Shown: piece after piece, positions 5,810 through 12,993 of the stretch
Layout of the letters: every line of letters begins with the position of its first letter
Numbering within the stretch: position 1 is the first letter of the stretch
DNA from: CAYJCL01 sp964370475
GTDB lineage: Bacteria > Bacillota_I > Bacilli_A > RF39 > UBA660
Assembly: GCA_964370475.1 (NCBI GenBank)
Contig: CAYJJI010000019.1
Location: forward strand, 1 to 18,587
DNA length: 18,587 nt
Reading direction: 5' to 3'
The notes under the pieces: model-generated
The model's input: only the letters and a program-made list of their open reading frames with translations
Database searches by the model: none
Told to the model about the DNA's origin: nothing
Translations under genes and position numbers: made by a program

Positions 5810-7206
5810 TATTCCCTCCCTGTAAGTATCGTTTTAGGTTCATATTTCATAATATTAATAGCAGGTAATATCATAGCTATTAAAGCTATTAAGTATCCAA
5901 TACCAAATAAAGATAAATACTCAAATCCACTAACACTTACATCAATTTCATCTATTACTTCAACATCACTATCATTACTCATAGGATTCTTCATATTACC
6001 CATACTAGGTCTTCCATAATTTGCCTCACTAGACTCTTCACTCATAGCAATTTGATTCTCTAATAAACTATCTGATAAACCACTAGCAATCATAGAACTA
6101 GTTCCAATAGATAATACAAAACCAACAGTAACAACTATTACTAACTCAGTAATTAATTGACCTATAATATTCATCTTAGAAGCACCAAGACTCATTAATA
6201 CTCCCATTTCATACTTTCTTTCTTTCATATTATTATTAATTATTAAAGCAATAATCAATATAGCAGCTAAAACTACTACTACTAAGATAGTTGTCGAAAA
6301 AGACCCAACTGATTCTAAAGGACCAGCCATTTGATCATAAGAACTACTATCTATATCAAGTACCAAACTTAATTCCTCAAAATCATATAATTCACTACTA
6401 TCACTAATAAATTTATCCACATTATCTGGATCATTTAAATAATATACAACATTACTAACAACAAAATCACCATTATTATATATATCTCCATCCATTAAAT
6501 CAGTAACACTGTCTATATTAGTATATATACTATTTTCTAATCCTTCTGAAGAACTTAAAAATATTCCAATTACTTCATATTCATATATTTCTCCATCTAC
6601 AGAACTCTCAAGCTCTAAAACACTTCCTACTTCCAATTCATTTAACTCTGCTAACTCATAAGAAATAATCAACCCATTTTCCGTTGTATCATTAAAATAA
6701 GTACCTTCAGTAATTTCAATAGTATTATCTTCAACTTCTGGTATATAAGCAAAAGCATTATAGGCAGTAATTCTATTTCCTATTGAAAAACCAAACCTAT
6801 CTCCTATATTAGAAGAATCCCCTTCAATTAATTCAAAATTTACAGGTTCATAACTAACATTAACACTATAAGATAAATCTCTTACATAAGAAGAATCTGC
6901 AATATCTAAAACCATATCTAAATTAATTTCAGGTCTATCCATACTAATAGATTCACGATCAATTCCACCTTCTTCTCTTCCAGCACCTTGCATTTCACCC
7001 ATTAAAGCTTCCATATCAGCATTTAAATATACATCACTACCTAATACTTCTTTAGCATAATCAGTACTCTCATCAACAGAATTAGATATAGCTAACGAAG
7101 CCAAAACAAGATTAGCAATTACAAACATAACTATTAATAAAACAATAGATTTATTTCTTTTTCTTGTAATATTTAACCAAGCTCTTTTAAACATATTCTT
7201 TTTCAT
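5809..7206 (-). CDS. ABC transporter permease, FtsX/MacB fold
   Basis: 465 residues with four predicted membrane helices: one near the N-terminus (about 17-40), then a large outside domain of some 260 residues, and three more helices near 305-328, 345-372 and 432-455. This 1+3 layout is the MacB fold. The outside domain is rich in Asp and Glu, starting with a long flexible acidic and Met-rich stretch (about 60-95); another acidic Ser/Asn-rich loop (about 385-425) precedes the last helix. Family knowledge: the permease couples ATP hydrolysis to movement of the periplasmic or extracellular domain, without moving substrate through the membrane itself. AGAGGA lies 6 nt before the ATG. Its promoter region carries the TTTAAG repeat shared with the regulator gene. 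Confidence 0.9.
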   Translation of the reverse strand: MKKNMFKRAWLNITRKRNKSIVLLIVMFVIANLVLASLAISNSVDESTDYAKEVLGSDVYLNADMEALMGEMQGAGREEGGIDRESISMDRPEINLDMVLDIADSSYVRDLSYSVNVSYEPVNFELIEGDSSNIGDRFGFSIGNRITAYNAFAYIPEVEDNTIEITEGTYFNDTTENGLIISYELAELNELEVGSVLELESSVDGEIYEYEVIGIFLSSSEGLENSIYTNIDSVTDLMDGDIYNNGDFVVSNVVYYLNDPDNVDKFISDSSELYDFEELSLVLDIDSSSYDQMAGPLESVGSFSTTILVVVVLAAILIIALIINNNMKERKYEMGVLMSLGASKMNIIGQLITELVIVVTVGFVLSIGTSSMIASGLSDSLLENQIAMSEESSEANYGRPSMGNMKNPMSNDSDVEVIDEIDVSVSGFEYLSLFGIGYLIALIAMILPAINIMKYEPKTILTGRE

Positions 7207-7243
7207 TTAATTCCTCTTTCCTATATAAGTTTATATAACTAAG

Positions 7244-7260
7244 CTTAAATATTCCTTAAA
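7244..7260 (-). promoter_or_regulatory. Direct repeat TTTAAG-N5-TTTAAG before the ABC operon: probable response-regulator box
   Basis: Minus-strand TTTAAGGAATATTTAAG, two identical hexamers 11 bp apart, 38 nt upstream of the permease ATG. OmpR-family regulators bind pairs of such half-sites on one face of DNA (for example Bacillus PhoP, hexamers with 5-nt spacing). A TATATA -10 candidate lies 17 nt after the first hexamer, so the first hexamer would occupy a weak -35 position, as in an activated promoter. The same 6-5-6 arrangement occurs at 9308-9324. Confidence 0.65.
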
Positions 7261-7309
7261 ATTTAAAAAAAGCTAAAAGAATAACTTACTAAGATAAAAT
7301 CAATACATA

Positions 7310-7335
7310 AAAAAACTTCAAAAATGAAGTTTTTT
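7310..7335 (-). terminator. Terminator after the sensor kinase gene
   Basis: AAAAAACTTCA / TGAAGTTTTTT inverted repeat with a 4-nt loop, just before the permease promoter region is reached... on the minus strand it lies immediately downstream of the ABC promoter start side and upstream of nothing else: the kinase ends at 7337, so the hairpin ends the regulator-kinase transcript and separates it from the ABC unit. Confidence 0.8.
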
Positions 7336-7336
7336 A

Positions 7337-8602
7337 TTAAAATTTAACTATAAAAGTAGTTTCCTTATCACTAGTACATTCAATAGTCCCTTTTAACTTA
7401 TTAACAATAGATTTAGCAATATAAAGTCCAAGTCCATAACTAGATCCTCTATTAGTTCTAGATTTATCACATTTATAAAATCTATCAAATATATGAGGCA
7501 AATCATCAGTAGCAATTCCATTACCACTATTAGATACTATAAGTAACACATTCCTTTTTTGACGATATAACTTTATGTTTATATAACCAAATTCATTAGT
7601 ATATTTAAAAGCATTATCCAATAAAATTCTAAGTACTTGTAAAAACTTATAAGCATCAGTATTTAAATTGATATTATCTTCTACTTCAACATTAAACTTA
7701 ATATTCTTCTCATAAACTATAGTCTCAAAAGACAATATACATTCATTTACTAACTCACTAACATTAACTTTTTCAAACAAATATTTCTCTTCCTCTACTT
7801 TAGCAGAAGATAATAACTCATTAATCAACTTATTCATTCCTATAGTTTCACTTTTTATATACTCAATCCATTTTTTCTGCTTCTTAATTGTTTTATTTTC
7901 ATCTAACAATAAAACATCAGCATTAGCAGAAATAATTGTCAAAGGAGTTTTAAGCTCATGCGTAGCATTAGCAACAAACTCTTTTTGCTTACACCACATC
8001 TTCTCTAAAGGTTTAATAGATTTATTTGCAAAATACAAACTAATAAAGTATATAACAACAATAGTTATAAGTGCTATAACAATTAATAAAAATAATAAAT
8101 TATCTAAATATTCTTTACTATCAGTAATATCTACAAAACTAATCTTATACTCACTTTCTATATCTTCAAAATCATATTCACCTATTTTAATATTATGATC
8201 AACAAATTCTGGAAGTTCACTAAGTTCATATAACCAAACTCTAGAATCAATTTCAACTTCTCCATAAGTATCACCTTTATTAAATATATAATCAGCAATA
8301 TCACCGTACTCATCAATATCAATTTCTAAATATGAACCAACTTTATCAATATTTCCATCACCATCTAATAATAGATTAAAGGAATTAATTGAAGATATTT
8401 CATATCTATCTTCGTCATCTAAAGAATCAGGATCCCTAAAATGATTTAAACTATTTAAAGGAACTCTTTTAATTCTATCCATATTATCATCAACAATATT
8501 AGTATAAGTAATACCATATATAAATATAAAAGATACTACCATCACTATAGATATAATAACTAAATTAATAATTAATAACTTATTTCTTACGTTTTTAAAC
8601 AC
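7337..8602 (-). CDS. Two-component sensor histidine kinase with acidic extracellular domain
   Basis: 421 residues. TM1 at about 9-31, an outside domain at about 33-165 with a marked excess of Asp/Glu, TM2 at about 168-192, then HisKA with FVANATHELKTPL (phospho-acceptor His215), N-box LLDNAFKYT (Asn330), G1-like SNSGNGIA, F-box IFDRFYKCDKSR and G2 GSSYGLGLY (about 387-393). The start is GTG at 8602, directly after the regulator's TAA with AGGTGA just before it; no nearby ATG would keep TM1, so GTG is well supported. Family knowledge: autophosphorylates on His and passes phosphate to the regulator. The acidic sensor face is reminiscent of sensors of cationic peptides or divalent cations; that is inference. 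Confidence 0.95.
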   Translation of the reverse strand: MFKNVRNKLLIINLVIISIVMVVSFIFIYGITYTNIVDDNMDRIKRVPLNSLNHFRDPDSLDDEDRYEISSINSFNLLLDGDGNIDKVGSYLEIDIDEYGDIADYIFNKGDTYGEVEIDSRVWLYELSELPEFVDHNIKIGEYDFEDIESEYKISFVDITDSKEYLDNLLFLLIVIALITIVVIYFISLYFANKSIKPLEKMWCKQKEFVANATHELKTPLTIISANADVLLLDENKTIKKQKKWIEYIKSETIGMNKLINELLSSAKVEEEKYLFEKVNVSELVNECILSFETIVYEKNIKFNVEVEDNINLNTDAYKFLQVLRILLDNAFKYTNEFGYINIKLYRQKRNVLLIVSNSGNGIATDDLPHIFDRFYKCDKSRTNRGSSYGLGLYIAKSIVNKLKGTIECTSDKETTFIVKF

Positions 8603-9274
8603 TTACTCACCTACCAACTTATATCCAACACCTCTTATTGTAACAATTTTAACAGAAGTATTTAAACTATTTAATTTCTTTCTAACAAAAGATATATAAA
8701 CTTCAACATTATTATCTATGACAACCTTATCATAACTCCATAACTTATTTATAATAATTTCCTTAGCTATAACTTTATTTGGATTTTTAAAAAACATAGC
8801 CAATAGTAAAGTTTCTTTCAAAGTTAAATCATAACATTTACTAGAATAACTAAGTTTTAATTCATCTATATTTAATAAAACATCATTAAAAATAAATTCA
8901 TTACTAACTATAGATTCATTTCTTCTTAATAAAGCTCTAATCCTAGCAAGCAATTCCAAAGTATCAAAAGGTTTAGCTAAATAATCATCAGCACCTAAAT
9001 CTAACCCTTTAATTTTATCAGTAACTTCTGATTTAGCAGTTAACATAATTACTGGAGTCATTATTTTACTTTCTCTAATTCTACTAAGTATATAATACCC
9101 ATCATGTACAGGCATCATAATATCTAAAATTATAACATCATATTTATTAGAAAGAGCATATTCAAGACCAATGCCACCATCATTAGCAATATCAACAACA
9201 AATTTATTTTTCTTTAAAACTTCTCCTATAGCTAATGCCATATGTACATGATCTTCAACTAATAATATTTTCAT
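8603..9274 (-). CDS. OmpR/PhoB-family response regulator
   Basis: 223 residues from the ATG at 9274, which has AAGGAGA 6 nt before it. A longer frame from a GTG at 9301 has no such site and would put extra residues before the canonical MKILLVEDH, so the shorter start is chosen. Receiver domain: acidic pocket Glu7-Asp8, phospho-acceptor Asp51 in IILDIMMP, Thr79, and Lys101 in AKPF. C-terminal winged helix: LTLKETLLLAMFFKNPNKVI, IINKLWSYD, VEVYISFVRKKL, ILTIRGVGYKL-type ending. Family knowledge: phosphorylated dimers bind direct repeats and act on transcription. The likely targets are the TTTAAG pairs before this gene and before the ABC operon. Confidence 0.96.
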   Translation of the reverse strand: MKILLVEDHVHMALAIGEVLKKNKFVVDIANDGGIGLEYALSNKYDVIILDIMMPVHDGYYILSRIRESKIMTPVIMLTAKSEVTDKIKGLDLGADDYLAKPFDTLELLARIRALLRRNESIVSNEFIFNDVLLNIDELKLSYSSKCYDLTLKETLLLAMFFKNPNKVIAKEIIINKLWSYDKVVIDNNVEVYISFVRKKLNSLNTSVKIVTIRGVGYKLVGE

Positions 9275-9307
9275 ATATCTCTCCTTCATATAAAATAACA
9301 CATAATA

Positions 9308-9324
9308 CTTAAATAAAACTTAAA
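9308..9324 (-). promoter_or_regulatory. Direct repeat TTTAAG-N5-TTTAAG before the response regulator: probable autoregulatory box
   Basis: Minus-strand TTTAAGTTTTATTTAAG, 34 nt upstream of the regulator ATG, with the same hexamers and 11-bp period as the box at 7244-7260 and nearly the same distance to the start codon. It lies just downstream of the predicted start site of the TTGATA/TATAAT promoter at 9333-9361, so binding there would either block that promoter's transcript or serve a second, weak promoter further down. Confidence 0.62.
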
Positions 9325-9332
9325 TCACCTCC

Positions 9333-9361
9333 ATTATAATAAACTATTAATTAAGTATCAA
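9333..9361 (-). promoter_or_regulatory. Promoter of the regulator-kinase operon, TTGATA-17-TATAAT
   Basis: On the minus strand -35 TTGATA (9361-9356), 17-nt spacer, -10 TATAAT (9338-9333). Predicted start near 9326, giving a leader of about 50 nt that contains the TTTAAG repeat. It overlaps the downstream edge of the lipoprotein terminator. Confidence 0.82.
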
Positions 9362-9362
9362 C

Positions 9363-9383
9363 AAAAAAAGAGCACTAGCTCCC
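9363..9383 (-). terminator. Terminator of the lipoprotein gene
   Basis: GGGAGC-TAGT-GCTCTT (four Watson-Crick pairs plus two G-T wobbles) followed by a T-run on the minus strand. The lipoprotein stop TAG (9375-9377) forms most of the loop. Confidence 0.75.
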
Positions 9384-9920
9384 ATAGTTATAAACTCCAT
9401 GTATCTTTTCTAATTCATCATCACTTAACTGAACAACATACCAATTACCATCATCAGTTTTAGATAATTCAATATCCAAAGTATAATCTACTTTATCATC
9501 TTGTTCTAACATTTTATTTAATTTATAAGTTAAGAACAAACTTTCATTATATTCACCATTATCATCCAAAAAATCTTCATAATTATTATCTAAATAATCC
9601 ATAGCTTCTTTCTGAGCAATATATAAATCATTAACTTCTATATTAACTTCAACTACAGCTTCATCACCATCATATTCAACTTCTACGATCTCATAAAGTA
9701 AACCTCTATATTGATTTTCTATTACTTCGTTATAAATATCTCTTTGAGTATCACTTAAATCTTGACTATCCAAAAAATTATCTAATTCCATAACAATAAC
9801 TTCATCTAAATGATTAAACTTACCTAAATAAGATTTAACTACTACTAAAGCATCATCATTAAATAAAGTACAACCAGTAATTAATATAATACCGAGTAAC
9901 AAAACTATTAACTTTCTCAT
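9375..9920 (-). CDS. Predicted lipoprotein of unknown function
   Basis: 181 residues beginning with a lipoprotein signal MRKLIVLLLGIILITGC; lipobox LITGC with the lipidated Cys17. The mature part is very acidic and predicted alpha plus beta, with YLGKFNHLDEVIVMELDNFL near the start and DYTLDIELSKTDDGNWYVVQLSDDEL near the end. The closing strands (substrate-like VDYTLDIEL, then GNWYVV) resemble NTF2-like lipoproteins of the DUF4878/DUF5105 kind common in Bacillota, but that is only a fold-level guess. AGGTGA precedes the ATG. A weak promoter TTGTAT-18-CATAAT is possible at about 9935-9965. It lies directly upstream of the regulator-kinase unit but has its own terminator, so co-regulation is not shown. 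Confidence 0.8.
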   Translation of the reverse strand: MRKLIVLLLGIILITGCTLFNDDALVVVKSYLGKFNHLDEVIVMELDNFLDSQDLSDTQRDIYNEVIENQYRGLLYEIVEVEYDGDEAVVEVNIEVNDLYIAQKEAMDYLDNNYEDFLDDNGEYNESLFLTYKLNKMLEQDDKVDYTLDIELSKTDDGNWYVVQLSDDELEKIHGVYNYGS

Positions 9921-10029
9921 AAATTCACCTATAACTATTATGTAATTAAATGTTATATTTATACAACAACATTAAATAATAGAATCATCTTAAAAAATAT
10001 GATATTATATTTATATTGGAGGAATAACT

Positions 10030-11010
10030 ATGAAAAGAATATTAACTGGTATCAAACCATCTGGAGAACTAACTTTAGGTAGTCTTATTGGAGGTATAAA
10101 TCAAATGATAAAACATCAAGACGAATATGAATCATTTATATTTGTTCCCGATATGCATGCCATAACAGTACCTCAAGAAAAAAAAGAATTAAAATCAAGA
10201 ATTAAAAAAAGCGTTGAACTATATCTAGCTTGCGGAATTAATCCTGATAAAAATATTATTTATTTACAATCAGAAAACTTATTTCATGCTAACTTATCAT
10301 GGATTTTTGAATGTAATACATATTTCGGAGAAGCATCAAGAATGACACAATTTAAAGATAAATATGCCAAAGGAGAAAATATTTCTGTTGGTATGTTTAC
10401 CTATCCAATGCTAATGGCAGCAGATATCTTATTGTATGATGCTGATTTTGTACCAGTAGGTATCGATCAAAAACAACATGTAGAACTTACAAGAGATATT
10501 GCTACTAGATTTAATAATAAGTATGGAGAAACATTTAAAGTGCCAACTCCTATAATACCTCAAATCGGGGCTAAAATAATGGATTTACAAGAACCAACAA
10601 AAAAAATGAGTAAATCAGATAAAACAGATAAAGGATGTATTTACCTATTAGATGATCCAAACATAGCAAAGAAAAAAATAAAATCAGCAGTAACAGATTC
10701 AGAAGCTATAATAAAATATGATCCAGAAAAAAAACCAGGAATTTCCAATCTATTAACAATATATGCTGTTATAAAAATGATAAGTATCAAAGAAACAGAA
10801 GAATTGTTTAAAGAATGTAACTACGGAGAATTAAAAGAAACTGTTGGAGAAACAGTAAAAGAGCTATTAATTAGTATTCAAAATAAATACAAACAAATTC
10901 AAGAATCAAATTTATATAACGAAGTACTAGATAAAGGAAAAGAAGTAACTAATAAAATAGCTTTCAAAAAAGTAATGAAAGTTTACCATAAAATAGGTTT
11001 AGAACGCTAA
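10030..11010 (+). CDS. trpS: Tryptophanyl-tRNA synthetase
   Basis: 326 residues, the usual length for bacterial TrpS. Class I motifs: TGIKPSGELTLGSLIGG (6-22), with TLGS in the place of the HIGH motif, and KMSKS at 192-196. VPVGIDQKQHVELTRDIATRFN (141-162) is the characteristic TrpS segment around the Trp/ATP site. Reaction: attaches tryptophan to tRNA-Trp using ATP. GGAGG lies 7 nt before the ATG. The upstream gap is only 109 nt and shows no T-box, unlike many Bacillota trpS genes. The last codon and stop (CGC TAA) are built into the terminator hairpin. Confidence 0.98.
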   Translation: MKRILTGIKPSGELTLGSLIGGINQMIKHQDEYESFIFVPDMHAITVPQEKKELKSRIKKSVELYLACGINPDKNIIYLQSENLFHANLSWIFECNTYFGEASRMTQFKDKYAKGENISVGMFTYPMLMAADILLYDADFVPVGIDQKQHVELTRDIATRFNNKYGETFKVPTPIIPQIGAKIMDLQEPTKKMSKSDKTDKGCIYLLDDPNIAKKKIKSAVTDSEAIIKYDPEKKPGISNLLTIYAVIKMISIKETEELFKECNYGELKETVGETVKELLISIQNKYKQIQESNLYNEVLDKGKEVTNKIAFKKVMKVYHKIGLER

Positions 11011-11021
11011 CGCGTTCTTTT
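11001..11021 (+). terminator. Terminator of trpS with stop codon in the loop
   Basis: AGAACGC-TAAC-GCGTTCT then a T-run: a 7-bp perfect stem. The trpS stop TAA (11008-11010) is in the loop. It is nearly identical in sequence to the pyrG terminator. Confidence 0.9.
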
Positions 11022-11047
11022 AATGTGTAAAACATACACAAAAAATA

Positions 11048-11076
11048 TTGAATAAATAAATAATAAAAGCTATAAT
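11048..11076 (+). promoter_or_regulatory. pyrG promoter, TTGAAT-17-TATAAT
   Basis: -35 TTGAAT (11048-11053), 17-nt spacer, perfect -10 TATAAT (11071-11076). With the usual distance, +1 is the G at 11083 and the transcript begins GAGCC, placing the first C at +4. Starts at A11081 or A11082 are possible alternatives. Confidence 0.85.
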
Positions 11077-11082
11077 TAATAA

Positions 11083-11115
11083 GAGCCGTACTGACTCTCT
11101 AGAATGAGAGTTTTT
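11083..11115 (+). promoter_or_regulatory. pyrG leader attenuator, candidate CTP sensor by reiterative transcription
   Basis: The predicted 36-nt leader contains ACTCTC (11094-11099), loop TAGAAT and GAGAGT (11106-11111), then a T-run: an intrinsic terminator ending 3 nt before the pyrG ATG. In B. subtilis pyrG, low CTP makes polymerase stall before C at +4 and add extra G residues, which pair with the pyrimidine-rich arm of the terminator. Here the initial sequence is GAGC and the arm is CTCTCT (11095-11100), so an extended GA repeat would be the perfectly matching antiterminator. The GAGAG arm is also the only ribosome binding site candidate (8 nt before ATG), so the hairpin would also mask translation. 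Terminator: seen. CTP mechanism: inferred from the known pyrG system. Confidence 0.7.
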
Positions 11116-11118
11116 ATT

Positions 11119-12720
11119 ATGACAAAATTTATATTTATTACCGGAGGTGTATGCTCTGGATTAGGAAAAGGAATAACTGCTAGCTCAATAGCATTATTAC
11201 TTAAAGCTAAAGGTTACAAAGTATTTATGCAAAAATTTGACCCATACATGAACGTTGATCCAGGAACTATGAACCCTATTCAACATGGAGAAGTCTTTGT
11301 AACAGCTGATGGATCAGAAACAGATTTAGATTTAGGACATTATGAAAGATTTATAGATGAAGAACTAAACTATACATCCAATGTTACAAACGGAAAAATT
11401 TATAGCTCAGTTATTGAAAAAGAAAGACGTGGGGATTATCTAGGAGCAACTATTCAAATAATACCACACATTTCTAATGAAATTAAAAACAAGATATATG
11501 AAGCATCATCCTCTTCAAAAGCAGATATAGTAATAACAGAAATAGGAGGAACAGTCGGAGACATCGAATCATCAGTAATGCTAGAAAGCTTAAGACAATT
11601 CAAAATGGAACAAGCTAATAATAATGTTTTATTCGTTCACACTACTTTAATTCCATACTTATATGGTTCAAATGAACATAAAACAAAACCAACTCAAAAT
11701 AGCATTATTGACTTAAGAAAACTAGGTATTCAACCAGATATATTAGTAACAAGATCTAATACAGAAATTGGTAACACAATAAAAGAAAAATTATCCCTAT
11801 TTGGGTCAATTCCAACAAAGAATATTATAGAAGCAGTAGATGTACAAAATATATATCAAATTCCAATCAACTTTAACAAACAAAATATAGAAGAAATCAT
11901 CCTAAAAAAATTCGAATTAAAAAATACCAAAAGCGATATTAAATATTGGGAAGATTTAGTAAACACAGTAGATAACTTATCAAAAACAGTAAACATCGCT
12001 ATTGTAGGAAAATACGTTTCATTAGAAGATGCTTATCTATCAGTAAAAGAAGCGCTAAAACATGCAGGTTATCAATTCGATACCAAAGTAAATATATCTT
12101 GGATTGATTCAGAAAACCTAGAAAAAGAAAATACAAATTTAAAAGAAATATTTAAAGACATAAAAGGTATTCTAGTTCCTGGTGGATTTGGAACAAGAGG
12201 AATAGAAGGAAAAATAAAAGCATGCGAATATGCTAGAACAAATAACATCCCTTATTTTGGAATCTGCCTAGGAATGCAAATTGCAGTAATAGAATTTGCA
12301 AGAAATGTATGTAAAATTAAACATGCATCCTCGAGAGAATTTAATATTGAATGTAACGAACCAATTATAGATTTAATGACAGATCAAAAATCAATAAGTA
12401 ATATGGGAGGTACATTAAGATTAGGAAACTATGAATGCCACATAAAAAAAGGTACTAAAACATATAAAATATACCAAGAAGAAAATATCTTAGAAAGACA
12501 TCGTCATCGTTATGAATTTAATAATAACTACAAGGAAAAACTTACAAATAAAGGAATGACATTCAGTGGAATTAATGAACAAGCAAATTTAGTTGAAATA
12601 ATAGAATTACCTGAACACAAACACTTCATAGCATGTCAATTTCATCCGGAGTTCAAATCACGTCCAACAAAACCTCACCCACTTTTTGTATCATTCATAG
12701 AATCTTCAATAAAACGCTAA
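11119..12720 (+). CDS. pyrG: CTP synthase
   Basis: 533 residues from the ATG at 11119. An in-frame ATG at 11104 lies within the attenuator loop and lacks a ribosome binding site, and CTP synthases normally begin M-T-K-F/Y-I-F-V-T-G-G, so the later start is chosen. Synthase domain: GGVCSGLGKGI (9-19, ATP P-loop), FDPYMNVDPGTMNP, HGEVFVTADGSETDLDLGHYERF. Glutaminase domain: oxyanion/nucleophile motif GICLGMQ with Cys383, and FHPEF with His509 and Glu511. Reaction: UTP + Gln + ATP gives CTP + Glu + ADP + Pi, the only de novo route to CTP. Preceded by its own promoter and an attenuator. The stop lies in the loop of a terminator shared with the convergent small membrane gene. Confidence 0.98.
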   Translation: MTKFIFITGGVCSGLGKGITASSIALLLKAKGYKVFMQKFDPYMNVDPGTMNPIQHGEVFVTADGSETDLDLGHYERFIDEELNYTSNVTNGKIYSSVIEKERRGDYLGATIQIIPHISNEIKNKIYEASSSSKADIVITEIGGTVGDIESSVMLESLRQFKMEQANNNVLFVHTTLIPYLYGSNEHKTKPTQNSIIDLRKLGIQPDILVTRSNTEIGNTIKEKLSLFGSIPTKNIIEAVDVQNIYQIPINFNKQNIEEIILKKFELKNTKSDIKYWEDLVNTVDNLSKTVNIAIVGKYVSLEDAYLSVKEALKHAGYQFDTKVNISWIDSENLEKENTNLKEIFKDIKGILVPGGFGTRGIEGKIKACEYARTNNIPYFGICLGMQIAVIEFARNVCKIKHASSREFNIECNEPIIDLMTDQKSISNMGGTLRLGNYECHIKKGTKTYKIYQEENILERHRHRYEFNNNYKEKLTNKGMTFSGINEQANLVEIIELPEHKHFIACQFHPEFKSRPTKPHPLFVSFIESSIKR

Positions 12721-12730
12721 TGCGTTTTTT
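12711..12730. terminator. Shared terminator of pyrG and the convergent membrane gene, both stops in one loop
   Basis: AAAACGC-TAAT-GCGTTTT followed by T-runs in both directions. The TAA of pyrG is at 12718-12720 and the minus-strand TAG of the small membrane gene at 12717-12719, so both stop codons fall in and next to the 4-nt loop. Confidence 0.88.
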
Positions 12731-12938
12731 TAATATATTGTATAATTCTATCCTTATAACAAAACAAAATCATTAGAATACCAATTAAAAATAAATAACA
12801 CTCATATCTAGTAATAATAAATCCCAAATAGTCAAACAGATCAAAACCCATTGTAAATAAATTAAAATATAAAATAATAAAAAACAATCCCGTACTAGTA
12901 AAAAATATACCTAATAAAAATATAAAAAATTTATTCAT
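12717..12938 (-). CDS. Small two-helix membrane protein of unknown function
   Basis: 73 residues, mostly two hydrophobic segments (about 4-26 and 36-60) joined by FTMGFDLFDYLG and ending in a basic tail DRIIQYIKKTH, which by the positive-inside rule would face the cytoplasm. GGAATAG lies about 9 nt before the ATG, a weak ribosome binding site. It is divergent from uppP (56-nt gap) and convergent with pyrG, with a 4-nt overlap. Its stop lies in the loop of the pyrG terminator, and the hairpin works in both directions, which supports it being a real gene. No family recognised. Confidence 0.6.
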   Translation of the reverse strand: MNKFFIFLLGIFFTSTGLFFIILYFNLFTMGFDLFDYLGFIITRYECYLFLIGILMILFCYKDRIIQYIKKTH

Positions 12939-12993
12939 ATTTAATTCTATTCCAATATCAAATAAAATATTATATAATAAGGATGGTGATTAT

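Noticed and set aside
9324..9332. Strong Shine-Dalgarno-like GGAGGTGAT in the regulator leader
   Set aside because: No start codon at a usable distance on the minus strand; the real start at 9274 has its own AAGGAGA. It may be chance or part of the promoter.
9921..10029. Possible T-box before trpS
   Set aside because: Only 109 nt available, no specifier stem or T-box core sequence, and no leader terminator.
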